Shown piece after piece: positions 17,368 through 25,911 of a DNA stretch of 33,883 nt; position 1 is the first letter of the stretch; each line of letters opens with the position of its first letter. The notes under the pieces were generated by a model, which had not been told where the DNA came from, made no database searches, and saw nothing but the letters and a program-made list of their open reading frames with translations. Source of the DNA: JAMLIN01 sp041676645 (GTDB taxonomy: Bacteria; Pseudomonadota; Gammaproteobacteria; Burkholderiales; Burkholderiaceae_E); assembly GCA_041676645.1 (NCBI GenBank), contig JBAYRO010000033.1:1-33883 (forward strand), in the 5' to 3' direction. Position numbers and translations under genes: made by a program.

Positions 17368-18549
17368 ATGGCCGCATCCTCGCCGCTGATGTCGACGTAT
17401 CTCCCGCAGCCGGTGGCCTTCAGCCACGGCGACGGACCCTGGCTCTACGACATGGACGGTCGGCGCTATCTCGACGCCCTCGCCGGCATCGCCGTCAATA
17501 CCCTCGGCTACAACCACCCCCGGCTCACCGCGGCCCTGCGCGAGCAGATCGGCGCGGTGATCCATACCTCGAACCTGTTCACCCATCCCCTGCGAGACCA
17601 GCTCGCGCAGATGCTGGTCGACCGCTCCGGCATGAGGAACGTCTTCTTCTGCAATTCGGGGCTGGAAGCCAACGAAGCGGCAATCAAGCTGGCGCGCCTG
17701 CATGGCCATCGCCGCGGCATCGACACGCCCGAGATCGTCGTCTACGAACACGCCTTCCACGGCCGCTCCCTCGCGACCCTGTCGGCCACCGGCAATCCCA
17801 AGGTGCACAAGGGCTTCGAGCCACTGGTGCCGGGTTTCATCCGGGTGCCCCTGAACGATACCGAGGCGTTGGGCCGGATCGCCGCCGAACGACCGAACGT
17901 CTGCGCGGTCTTCCTCGAGGCGATCCAGGGCGAAGGGGGCATCAACCCGGCGCGCGCCGACTACCTGCGCGAGGCGCGCCGCCTGTGCGACGAGAACGAC
18001 TGGCTGCTGATGATCGACGAGGTCCAGTGCGGCACCGGCCGCACCGGGCGCTGGTTCGCCCACCAGTGGGCCGACATCCGCCCCGATGTCATGCCGCTCG
18101 CCAAGGGCCTCGCCTCGGGCATCCCGGTTGGCGCGGTCGTCGCCGACGACCGGGCCGCCGACCTCTTCGGGCCCGGCAGCCATGGCACGACCTTCGGTGG
18201 CAACCTGCTGGCGATGCGCGCCGGCATCACCACCATCGAGGTGATGGAGGACGACGGCCTCATGAAGCGGGCCGAGGCGACCGGGGAGCGGATCATGAGC
18301 GCGATCCGCTCGGCCTTCACCGGCAATCCCGGGCTCGTCGACGTGCGTGGCCAGGGCCTGATGATCGGCATCGAGCTCGATCGCCCCTGCGACGACCTCG
18401 TCGGGAAGGCGCTGGCCGCGGGACTGGTCCTGAACGTCACCGCATCGAATGTGATCCGGCTGCTACCGCCGCTGGTCTTCGACGAGGAACATGCCGATCA
18501 CCTCGTCGAGAAGCTGGTCCCGCTGATCGCGGCCCGGCTCGACGCCTGA
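17368..18549 (+). CDS. argD: Acetylornithine aminotransferase family protein
   Basis: PLP enzyme that converts N-acetylglutamate 5-semialdehyde to N-acetylornithine in arginine synthesis; members can also act in succinyldiaminopimelate formation. The 393 residues have LYDMDGRRYLDALAGIAVNT near 25, FFCNSGLEANEAAIKLAR near 93, AVFLEAIQGEGGI near 182 and the PLP-binding Lys246 in PLAKGLASGIPVGA. GTTFGGNLLAM and GQGLMIGIEL lie downstream. The ATG at 17368 was chosen for GGAG seven bases upstream and the family N-terminus (MSTYLPQPVAF follows). argF begins 42 bp after the stop. The context strongly supports the arginine role. Confidence 0.94.
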   Translation: MAASSPLMSTYLPQPVAFSHGDGPWLYDMDGRRYLDALAGIAVNTLGYNHPRLTAALREQIGAVIHTSNLFTHPLRDQLAQMLVDRSGMRNVFFCNSGLEANEAAIKLARLHGHRRGIDTPEIVVYEHAFHGRSLATLSATGNPKVHKGFEPLVPGFIRVPLNDTEALGRIAAERPNVCAVFLEAIQGEGGINPARADYLREARRLCDENDWLLMIDEVQCGTGRTGRWFAHQWADIRPDVMPLAKGLASGIPVGAVVADDRAADLFGPGSHGTTFGGNLLAMRAGITTIEVMEDDGLMKRAEATGERIMSAIRSAFTGNPGLVDVRGQGLMIGIELDRPCDDLVGKALAAGLVLNVTASNVIRLLPPLVFDEEHADHLVEKLVPLIAARLDA

Positions 18550-18591
18550 ACCACGCAACGCCCTGCCCGTCCATCCTTGCGGCCGAACCCC

Positions 18592-19509
18592 ATGTCGATC
18601 AAGCACTTCCTCCAGTTCAAGGACCTGATGGCCGAGGAGATCGACTACCTGTTCGAGCGGGCACGGGTGATCAAGCGCCGCTTCAAGGCCTACGAGCCGC
18701 ATCACACGCTTTCGGATCGCACCCTGGTGATGATCTTCGAGAAGGCGAGCACCCGGACCCGCCTGTCCTTCGAGGCCGGCATGCACCAGCTCGGCGGCGC
18801 GGCCATCTACCTGAACACCCGCGACTCCCAGCTCGGTCGCGGCGAACCGGTAGAGGATGCCGGCCAGGTCATCTCCCGCATGTGCGATCTCGTGATGATC
18901 CGCACCTTCGAGCAGACCATCGTCGAGCGCTTCGCCGCGAACTCGCGGGTGCCGGTGATCAACGGGCTGACCAACGAATACCATCCCTGCCAGATCCTCG
19001 CCGACATCTTCACCTTCATCGAGCATCGCGGCCCGATCAAGGGGCGCACCGTGGCCTGGATCGGCGACTCCAACAACATGTGCAACACCTGGCTGCAGGC
19101 GGCCGAACTGCTCGAGTTCAACGTGCACGTCTCGACCCCGCCGGGCTACGAGGTCGAACCCGATCGCGCCGGCGCCTTCGGGCTCGATCATTTCGAGCAG
19201 TTCGCCGATCCGATGGAAGCCTGCAAGGGCGCCCACCTGGTCACCAGCGACGTCTGGACGAGCATGGGCTTCGAGGCCGAGAACGAGGAGCGTCGCCGCG
19301 CCTTCGCCGACTGGTGCGTCGACGCCGAGATGATGGCCAATGCCGATCCCGACGCGGTCTACATGCACTGCCTGCCGGCGCATCGCGGCGAGGAAGTCAC
19401 CGCCGAGGTCATCGACGGCCCGCAATCGGTGGTCTGGGACGAGGCCGAGAACCGGCTGCACATCCAGAAGGCCCTGATGGAATACCTCGTGCGCGGCCGG
19501 ATGGGCTAA
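18592..19509 (+). CDS. argF: Ornithine carbamoyltransferase
   Basis: Makes citrulline from ornithine and carbamoyl phosphate in arginine synthesis. The 305 residues are the standard length. The carbamoyl-phosphate motif FEKASTRTRLSFE is at about 49-61. QLGRGEPVEDAGQVISRM, RTFEQ, NGLTNEYHPCQILAD and VAWIGDSNNMCNTWL follow. The ornithine-binding HCLPAHRGEEV is near 262. The ATG at 18592 gives the typical start (MSIKHFLQFKDL); a TTG 15 bases upstream is less likely. It forms an operon with argD and ends at a strong hairpin shared with the convergent folE. Confidence 0.97.
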   Translation: MSIKHFLQFKDLMAEEIDYLFERARVIKRRFKAYEPHHTLSDRTLVMIFEKASTRTRLSFEAGMHQLGGAAIYLNTRDSQLGRGEPVEDAGQVISRMCDLVMIRTFEQTIVERFAANSRVPVINGLTNEYHPCQILADIFTFIEHRGPIKGRTVAWIGDSNNMCNTWLQAAELLEFNVHVSTPPGYEVEPDRAGAFGLDHFEQFADPMEACKGAHLVTSDVWTSMGFEAENEERRRAFADWCVDAEMMANADPDAVYMHCLPAHRGEEVTAEVIDGPQSVVWDEAENRLHIQKALMEYLVRGRMG

Positions 19510-19549
19510 GAACCTGCGAACGGGTCGGACGCGCCCGTTCGCAGGTTCT
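19509..19549. terminator. 16-bp perfect hairpin at the convergent argF-folE junction
   Basis: The arms at 19509-19524 and 19534-19549 are perfect reverse complements (AGAACCTGCGAACGGG on the left) with a 9-base loop. The left arm begins on the last base of the argF stop and the right arm ends on the first plus-strand base of the folE stop. The only T-run is TT, so termination is plausible but not classical. Confidence 0.6.
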
Positions 19550-20178
19550 CAAGTGTTGGGCAGGCCGTTGCCGCCAGCCTGCCCCACGATCGCCAGGAAC
19601 TCGCGCCGGGTCGACGCATCGTGGCGGAAAGCGCCGCGCATCCGGCTGGTGACCATCGACACGCCGGGCTTGTGGACGCCCCGGGTGCTCATGCACTGGT
19701 GGGCCGCATCGACGATCACACCGACGCCCAGTGGCTGGAGGACCTCCTCCAGGGTGTCGGCGATCTGCGCGGTCATCTTCTCCTGGATCTGCATGCGCTT
19801 GGCGTAGATATCGACCAGCCGCGCCAGCTTCGAGATGCCGACCACCCGCCGGTCGGGCAGGTAGGCGACATGCGCCCGCCCGATGATCGGCAGCAGGTGG
19901 TGCTCGCAATGGCTCTCGAAACGGATGTCGCGCAATACGATCATCTCGTCGTAGCCTTCGACCTCCTCGAAGGTGCGCAGCAGTACGGCGGCGGGATCCT
20001 CGGCATAGCCGGCGAAGAATTCCCGGTAGGCGCGCACGACACGTTTCGGCGTGTCGAGCAGGCCTTCGCGCCGGGGATCGTCCCCGGCCCAGCGGATCAG
20101 GGTCCGGACGGCCTCTTCGGCTTCTTCCTGCGAGGGAACGCGACCTGCTGGCGGGGCCGCACTGGAAGTGTCTGACAT
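19549..20178 (-). CDS. folE: GTP cyclohydrolase I, type FolE1
   Basis: Converts GTP to 7,8-dihydroneopterin triphosphate, the first step of tetrahydrofolate synthesis. From the ATG (complement of 20176-20178) the protein has 209 residues. The zinc ligands are present: Cys91 and His94 in FESHCEHHLLPIIG, and Cys162 in HQCMSTRGVHKPG. GRAHVAYLPDRRVVGISKLA and LVDIYAKRMQIQEKMT are typical. An in-frame TTG at 20203-20205 would add nine residues (MTQESGTST); neither start has a convincing ribosome-binding site. The gene is inverted inside the arg cluster and has a palindrome at each end. Confidence 0.96.
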   Translation of the reverse strand: MSDTSSAAPPAGRVPSQEEAEEAVRTLIRWAGDDPRREGLLDTPKRVVRAYREFFAGYAEDPAAVLLRTFEEVEGYDEMIVLRDIRFESHCEHHLLPIIGRAHVAYLPDRRVVGISKLARLVDIYAKRMQIQEKMTAQIADTLEEVLQPLGVGVIVDAAHQCMSTRGVHKPGVSMVTSRMRGAFRHDASTRREFLAIVGQAGGNGLPNT

Positions 20179-20237
20179 CGTCGATGTGCCCGATTCTTGC
20201 GTCAAGGGAGCCCGCTAGGGTAACCGATCCGGCGCGC

Positions 20238-20293
20238 GCCGAATAATGGGGTCAGACTCCATTGATCAATGGAGTCTGACTCCATTATTCGGC
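20238..20293. repeat. REP-like palindrome, copy 1 (folE-argG gap)
   Basis: A 56-bp near-perfect palindrome centred on TTGATCAA, with one G/T mismatch (20250 against 20281). Its core GGGGTCAGACTCCATT recurs exactly in the palindrome at 21690-21741. It lies in the roughly 268-bp gap between the divergent folE and argG, which otherwise holds the argG promoter candidate. It resembles small dispersed palindromic elements of bacterial gene junctions. Confidence 0.85.
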
Positions 20294-20363
20294 AGGTGCG
20301 CCAGCCTGACGAGCCATCGGTCTCCTGGGGCAGCCGGTCGCCACTGAGACGGGTTCGGGACGC

Positions 20364-20392
20364 TTCGCCCCGGGCAAGGCCCGACTTATAAT
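20364..20392 (+). promoter_or_regulatory. Candidate argG promoter
   Basis: A consensus -10 TATAAT (20387-20392) lies 17 bases after a weak -35 TTCGCC (20364-20369). This predicts a transcript starting near 20399, about 48 bases before the argG ATG. No ARG-box search was possible by eye. Confidence 0.4.
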
Positions 20393-20446
20393 GCGGCGCT
20401 GAATCCCGCCCCGCCGGCTTCGACCGCGCCTCTTCCGGACCCGCCC

Positions 20447-21688
<1,242 letters not shown>

Positions 21689-21689
21689 G

Positions 21690-21741
21690 GAAAAAGGGGT
21701 CAGACTCCATTTCAGATGAAATGGAGTCTGACCCCTTTTTC
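21690..21741. repeat. REP-like palindrome, copy 2, also a bidirectional terminator (argG / hfq-like)
   Basis: Perfect 24-bp stem (21690-21713 with 21718-21741) around the loop AGAT. It contains GGGGTCAGACTCCATT, the same core as the copy at 20238-20293. The outer ends are an A-run and a T-run, so it can act as an intrinsic terminator on both strands between two convergent genes. Confidence 0.9.
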
Positions 21742-21746
21742 GATTG

Positions 21747-22208
21747 TCAGTCGTCGCGGACGATACGGCGATGCTTGCGCACGATGGTCACGGTCGGCTT
21801 CTTGGCCGGGGCCGGAGCGCGCTCGACCGGCTCGTCCTCCGCCTCGCCCCCGTAGGGCTGGCGCGAAAAGGACGGCCGCGCCGGTCGGGGCGGGGAATCG
21901 CCGCGCGGCTTGCCCCCACGACCGCCGCCACCGCCACGGCCGCGCGCCGGCTGGATCGTGCTGATGACATGGTGCAGAAGCAGGATGTCGTCGCCACCCG
22001 GGCCTTCGAGGAGGATGGCGCGCTGGTCGAAGGAGCGGATCCGCCCCGCGATGCGATGGCCGTTGACGAGGAATACCTCCATCGGACGGCGCTCGCGTCG
22101 AAAGCCGTTGAGCCAGGCGAACTGCACCCGGTCCGAGCTCTTGCCCGCGGGCTTGCCCCCTTTCCTGCCGGCCGCTGGCGCGGCCGTATCCCCCGGACCG
22201 TCGCTCAT
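21747..22208 (-). CDS. Hfq-like RNA chaperone with basic, glycine-rich tail
   Basis: A protein of about 153 residues with a central Sm domain (about 27-89) matching Hfq: VQFAWLNGFRRERRPMEVFL, then VNGHRIAGRIRSFDQ and LLLHHVISTIQPAR. The rim RRER patch and the SFDQ motif are kept. Changes against E. coli Hfq (my alignment) are Phe42 to Arg and Tyr55-Lys56 to Leu-His on the proximal face, and Tyr25 to Phe and Gln33 to Ala on the distal face. A basic N-terminal extension and a Gly/Arg-rich then Pro-rich tail (about 90-153) flank the domain. This is probably a second Hfq beside a standard one elsewhere, as in Burkholderia. An ATG at 22229 (complement) is an alternative start. Confidence 0.82.
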   Translation of the reverse strand: MSDGPGDTAAPAAGRKGGKPAGKSSDRVQFAWLNGFRRERRPMEVFLVNGHRIAGRIRSFDQRAILLEGPGGDDILLLHHVISTIQPARGRGGGGGRGGKPRGDSPPRPARPSFSRQPYGGEAEDEPVERAPAPAKKPTVTIVRKHRRIVRDD

Positions 22209-22380
22209 GTTCGTCTGGTCGTGTTGCATCGCAATGGGAAGAATGCCATAAGAGCTGGCCGGCTGCATGCGGCTGGGCATGATTAGTCCACAGAACGGGG
22301 CACCTGACAAGCGCGCCGACCGTTCCGGTACCGGTATCGCCTGGCGATGCCGGTCCTGAACCCCATCCGAGGAGAATTCG

Positions 22381-22866
22381 ATGCCTTCATTCGATGTCGT
22401 CTGCGAAGCGGATACCGTGGAGCTTCGCAATGCGGTCGACCAGACGAACAAGGAAGTATCCAACCGCTTCGACTTCAAGGGATCCGACGCCCGGGTCGAG
22501 CTCGGCGAGAACCTCTTGACCATCTTCGCCGACGATGACTTCAAGGCTTCGCAGGTCCGCGACGTCCTCCTGTCGAAATGCGCCAGGCGCAAGCTCGATG
22601 TCCGCTTCCTGGATTTCGGCGAGATCCAGAAGATCGGCGGCGACAAGGTCAAGCAGGAGATCACGGTGCGCAACGGCGTGTCGAGCGCCGACGCCAAGCG
22701 CATCGTGAAGCTCGTCAAGGACAGCAAGCTCAAGGTCCAGGCGAGCATCCAGGGCGATTCGGTGCGGGTGACCGGCGCCAAGCGCGATGCCCTCCAGGAG
22801 GTGATCGCACTGCTGCGCGAGAAGGTCGACGAGCTGCCGCTGTCCTTCGAGAACTTCCGGGACTGA
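22381..22866 (+). CDS. yajQ: YajQ family nucleotide-binding protein
   Basis: A 161-residue cytosolic protein of the YajQ (UPF0234) family. Some members bind cyclic di-GMP and affect virulence gene expression, and others bind RNA or nucleotides. The start MPSFDVVCEADTVELRNAVD, VSNRFDFKGSDARVEL, IGGDKVKQEITVRNGVSS and the C-terminal LPLSFENFRD are family hallmarks. GAGGAG lies about seven bases before the ATG. It is divergent from the Hfq-like gene across 172 bp in which I see no convincing promoter. Ligand binding cannot be judged from the sequence alone. Confidence 0.95.
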   Translation: MPSFDVVCEADTVELRNAVDQTNKEVSNRFDFKGSDARVELGENLLTIFADDDFKASQVRDVLLSKCARRKLDVRFLDFGEIQKIGGDKVKQEITVRNGVSSADAKRIVKLVKDSKLKVQASIQGDSVRVTGAKRDALQEVIALLREKVDELPLSFENFRD

Positions 22867-22874
22867 AGTACAAC

Positions 22875-22916
22875 AGCCCCCACGCTCGCTATCGCTCGCT
22901 GCCGCCCAGGGGGGCT
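22875..22916. repeat. Dispersed hairpin of Burkholderiales type after yajQ
   Basis: AGCCCCC (22875-22881) pairs with GGGGGCT (22910-22916). The 28-base loop carries two copies of CGCTCGCT. From memory, hairpins of the form CCCCCACGCTCGCT...CTGCC...GGGGGC are frequent between genes in Comamonadaceae and relatives. It lies nine bases past the yajQ stop. Confidence 0.55.
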
Positions 22917-22982
22917 ATCAGTGGCTTCGGGCGGCCGGGCGGCGCGATAATGCGGACAGCCACAACCGAACCGCAGGAGACG

Positions 22983-24212
22983 ATGAGCATTCCTACCGAC
23001 AGCCAGGCGCCCGCCGCCGGGTCGCTCACCGGTGTGCGCGTGATCGACCTCACCACCGTCGTCCTCGGGCCTTCGGCGACCCAGATCCTCGGCGATCTCG
23101 GTGCCGACGTGATCAAGGTGGAGCCCCCGGGCGGCGATGTCGCTCGTGCCGCCGGCCATGGACGCTCGCCGGGCATGAGCCATGTGTTCCTCAATGCGAA
23201 CCGCAACAAGCGCAGCGTCGTGCTCGACCTGAAGGACCCGGAGCATCGCGATGCCCTGCTTGCACTGTGCGCCGGGGCCGACGTCCTCGTCTACAACATC
23301 CGGCCCGCGGCAATGCAGCGCCTGCGACTCGGCTACGAGGATGTCCGGGCCGTCAACCCGCGCATCATCCACGCCGGTGGCTTCGGCTTCGGGCAGTCCG
23401 GGCCCTACGCAGCGCGTCCCGCCTACGACGACCTGATGCAGGCCATGAGCGGATCGGCGGACCTGCTCGGCAGGGTCCTGCCCGCCAGCCCCGAGGGCGA
23501 TCGCCCGACCTACGTGCCGATCAATTTCTGCGACCGGGTCAGCGGACTGCATCTCGTGTACGCGATCCTCGCCGCACTCTATGCGCGCGAGCGCACCGGC
23601 ATCGGCCAGGCCATCGAGGTGCCGATGTTCGAAACCATGTCGGCCTTCGTGCTGGCCGACAACCTCGGGGGTGCGAGCTTCGACCCGCCCGAAGGAGGCA
23701 TGGGCTACTCCCGCATCGTCTCGCGCGGCCGCCAGCCCTACCCCACCCGCGACGGCCATCTCGCCCTGCTGCCCTACAACGACAAGCAATGGCGTGAAGT
23801 CCTGCGGCTGTTCGACCGCGAGGATCTCGCCGAAGACCCGCGTTTCGCCACCCAGGCGCAGCGCAGTCGCAATGCCGAGGCCGTCTACGCCTTCATGGCC
23901 GGGGAAGTCGCCCGGCGCAGCACCGCCGAATGGCTCGAGCTCCTGCGCGACAGCGACATCCCGCATGCCCGGATCAACGCGATCGAGGATCTGGCCGACG
24001 ATTCCCATCTCCGCGCGGTCGGCTTCTTCGAAAGCTACCGGCATCCGCACGAAGGCGAACTGGTCGGCACCCGGCATCCGGTGGAGTTCTCCGCGACACC
24101 GGCGGCACTGCGACGGCCCGCACCGCGGCTCGGCGAACACACCGCCGAGGTCCTGCGCGAGGCGGGTCTCGACGAAACCCTCATCGAACGACTGGCCGGG
24201 AGCCGGGGATGA
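22983..24212 (+). CDS. CaiB/BaiF (class III) CoA-transferase
   Basis: Moves CoA between acyl-CoA and a free acid through an aspartyl-CoA intermediate. From the ATG at 22983 (AGGAGA seven bases upstream) it has 409 residues. GVRVIDLTTVVLGPSATQIL and LGADVIKVEPPGGD (about 40-53) are typical of the N-terminus. NRNKRSVVLDLKDP near 73 also fits. The catalytic Asp149 is in RPAYDDLMQAMSGS. Formyl-CoA, succinyl-CoA or carnitine-type substrates cannot be told apart here. The acyl-CoA ligase gene starts 10 bp downstream, so the two are surely co-transcribed. Confidence 0.92.
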   Translation: MSIPTDSQAPAAGSLTGVRVIDLTTVVLGPSATQILGDLGADVIKVEPPGGDVARAAGHGRSPGMSHVFLNANRNKRSVVLDLKDPEHRDALLALCAGADVLVYNIRPAAMQRLRLGYEDVRAVNPRIIHAGGFGFGQSGPYAARPAYDDLMQAMSGSADLLGRVLPASPEGDRPTYVPINFCDRVSGLHLVYAILAALYARERTGIGQAIEVPMFETMSAFVLADNLGGASFDPPEGGMGYSRIVSRGRQPYPTRDGHLALLPYNDKQWREVLRLFDREDLAEDPRFATQAQRSRNAEAVYAFMAGEVARRSTAEWLELLRDSDIPHARINAIEDLADDSHLRAVGFFESYRHPHEGELVGTRHPVEFSATPAALRRPAPRLGEHTAEVLREAGLDETLIERLAGSRG

Positions 24213-24222
24213 CAGCAAGGTG

Positions 24223-25905
24223 ATGAACAAGGACACGACTCCGCGAACCGGCCCCGGGACGGGCAGCGACGCCATCCCGACCCTCCTCCCCGACTGGCGC
24301 CAGGGCGAGATGCCGCTGCACGAGTACCTGCGCCACCATGCGCGCGAGCAGCCCGATCGACCGGCCTTCATCTGGTACGGCCGCGAGATCGGCTATGGCG
24401 AGCTCGATCGGGCGAGCGACGCCTTCGCGAGCCTGCTGTATTCGCTGGGCGTCGCCGCGGGCGACCGTGTCGCGCTGTACACGGGGAACTGCCCGCAGTA
24501 CGTGATCGCGCATTTCGGCATCCAGAAGATCGGCGCCATCGTCGGGCCCTGCGGCCCGCTGTTCAAGGCCCATGAGCTGCGCTACCAGCTCGACGACCTT
24601 GGCGCGAAGGTGATCGTCGCGGCCCGCCACCTGGCACCGATCGTCGAGGAAGTCCGCGCCGATACCGCGATCGAGCATGTGTTCCTCACCGGCCATGCCG
24701 ACATGCTGCCGGCCGACCCGACGATCGCGATCCCCGAGGAACTCGACGCCGAGCGCAAGGCCGACGCCACGCTGCCGCCGGGAACTCGCGACCTGCTCGC
24801 CACGCTCGGCGATTTCGAGGCAGTGGCGCCGCCATCGTACTCGCCCGATCTCGAGGAAGTCGCCCTGATGACCTACACCTCGGGAACCACCGGCATGCCC
24901 AAGGGCGCGATGCTGTCCCTGCGCAATGCCCTGTTCAAGACCGCGGTGACGGCCGACTGCAATGATGTGCGCGGCGACGATGTCCTGCTCGCGATCGCGC
25001 CCCTGTACCACATCGCCGGCATGCTGATGGGCATCGACGTCACCGTGTACACCGGCGCCACGACCGTGCTGATGCATCGCTTCGATCCGCTCGCGACACT
25101 GCAGGCGATCGATCGCCACCGGGTGAGCTGGTGGTACAGCATCGCACCGATGAACGTGGCCCTGATGGAGCATCCCGAGGCGGCGCGCTTCGACATGTCC
25201 TCGCTGCGGATCAACCCGGCGACCAGCTTCGGCATCACGCTCACCGAACCGCTCGCGCGGCAGTGGGCGGAGTTCACCGGCGGCTGCCCGACCTACGAGG
25301 CCGCCTATGGCCTGTCCGAAACGCATACCTGCGATACGTACATGCCGGTGGATGCGGTGCGCTGGGGCACCCAGGGCCGGCCGATGCCGGGCGTCGAGAT
25401 CCGCATCATCGATCCGGATACCGGCGTCGACCGACCGCAGGGCGAACTCGGCGAGATCATCGTGCGCAGCCCCGGTTCATTCAAGGGCTACTGGAACAAG
25501 CCCGAGGCAAGCGCCAGCACTTTGCGCGATGGCTGGGTCCATACCGGCGACATGGGCCGGCTCGACGAAGCCGGCTACCTGAGCTTCGTGGGGCGCTTCA
25601 AGGAGATGATCAAGGTCTCCGGCTACAGCGTGTTCCCCGAGGAAGTCGAGACGATCCTGATCCGCCATCCCGCGATCCGCCAGGCGGCGGTGCTCGGCAT
25701 ACCGGATCCGGCCCGCGGCGAAGTGGTCCGGGCCTATGTCGTGAAGGAAGCCGACGCCACCGTGAGCGCAGACGAGATCATCGCCTGGGCCCGCGAGAAC
25801 ATGGCCAGCTACAAGGCGCCGCGCGAGGTGCGCTTCCGGGATTCCCTGCCGGCGACCGGTGCCGGCAAGGTGCTGCGCCGGCTGCTGCGCGACGAGGAAG
25901 CCTGA
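24223..25905 (+). CDS. AMP-dependent acyl-CoA synthetase (ligase)
   Basis: Activates a carboxylic acid to its CoA thioester via an acyl-adenylate. The 560 residues have the ANL-family motifs in order: the phosphate loop MTYTSGTTGMPKGAM (about 216-230), IAPLYHIAGM, AYGLSETHTCDTY, GWVHTGDMGRLDEAGYLSF, the hinge RFKEMIKVSGYSVFPEEVE, and the C-terminal catalytic Lys in ATGAGKVLRR. The substrate cannot be read reliably; medium- or long-chain fatty acids or aromatic acids are possible. It follows a CoA-transferase by 10 bp and converges with a beta-lactamase-fold gene six bases beyond its stop. A GTG at 24220 is an equivalent alternative start. Confidence 0.92.
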   Translation: MNKDTTPRTGPGTGSDAIPTLLPDWRQGEMPLHEYLRHHAREQPDRPAFIWYGREIGYGELDRASDAFASLLYSLGVAAGDRVALYTGNCPQYVIAHFGIQKIGAIVGPCGPLFKAHELRYQLDDLGAKVIVAARHLAPIVEEVRADTAIEHVFLTGHADMLPADPTIAIPEELDAERKADATLPPGTRDLLATLGDFEAVAPPSYSPDLEEVALMTYTSGTTGMPKGAMLSLRNALFKTAVTADCNDVRGDDVLLAIAPLYHIAGMLMGIDVTVYTGATTVLMHRFDPLATLQAIDRHRVSWWYSIAPMNVALMEHPEAARFDMSSLRINPATSFGITLTEPLARQWAEFTGGCPTYEAAYGLSETHTCDTYMPVDAVRWGTQGRPMPGVEIRIIDPDTGVDRPQGELGEIIVRSPGSFKGYWNKPEASASTLRDGWVHTGDMGRLDEAGYLSFVGRFKEMIKVSGYSVFPEEVETILIRHPAIRQAAVLGIPDPARGEVVRAYVVKEADATVSADEIIAWARENMASYKAPREVRFRDSLPATGAGKVLRRLLRDEEA

Positions 25906-25911
25906 ACGGAC

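Noticed and set aside
20238..20293. Operator site or ARG box for argG
   Set aside because: The same core occurs downstream of argG in a terminator-like setting, so a dispersed palindrome explains it better than a regulatory operator.
21747..24371. A continuous 874-residue minus-strand frame covering the Hfq-like gene, yajQ and the CoA-transferase
   Set aside because: Only the C-terminal part is a recognisable protein (Hfq-like). The rest is a shadow of plus-strand genes.
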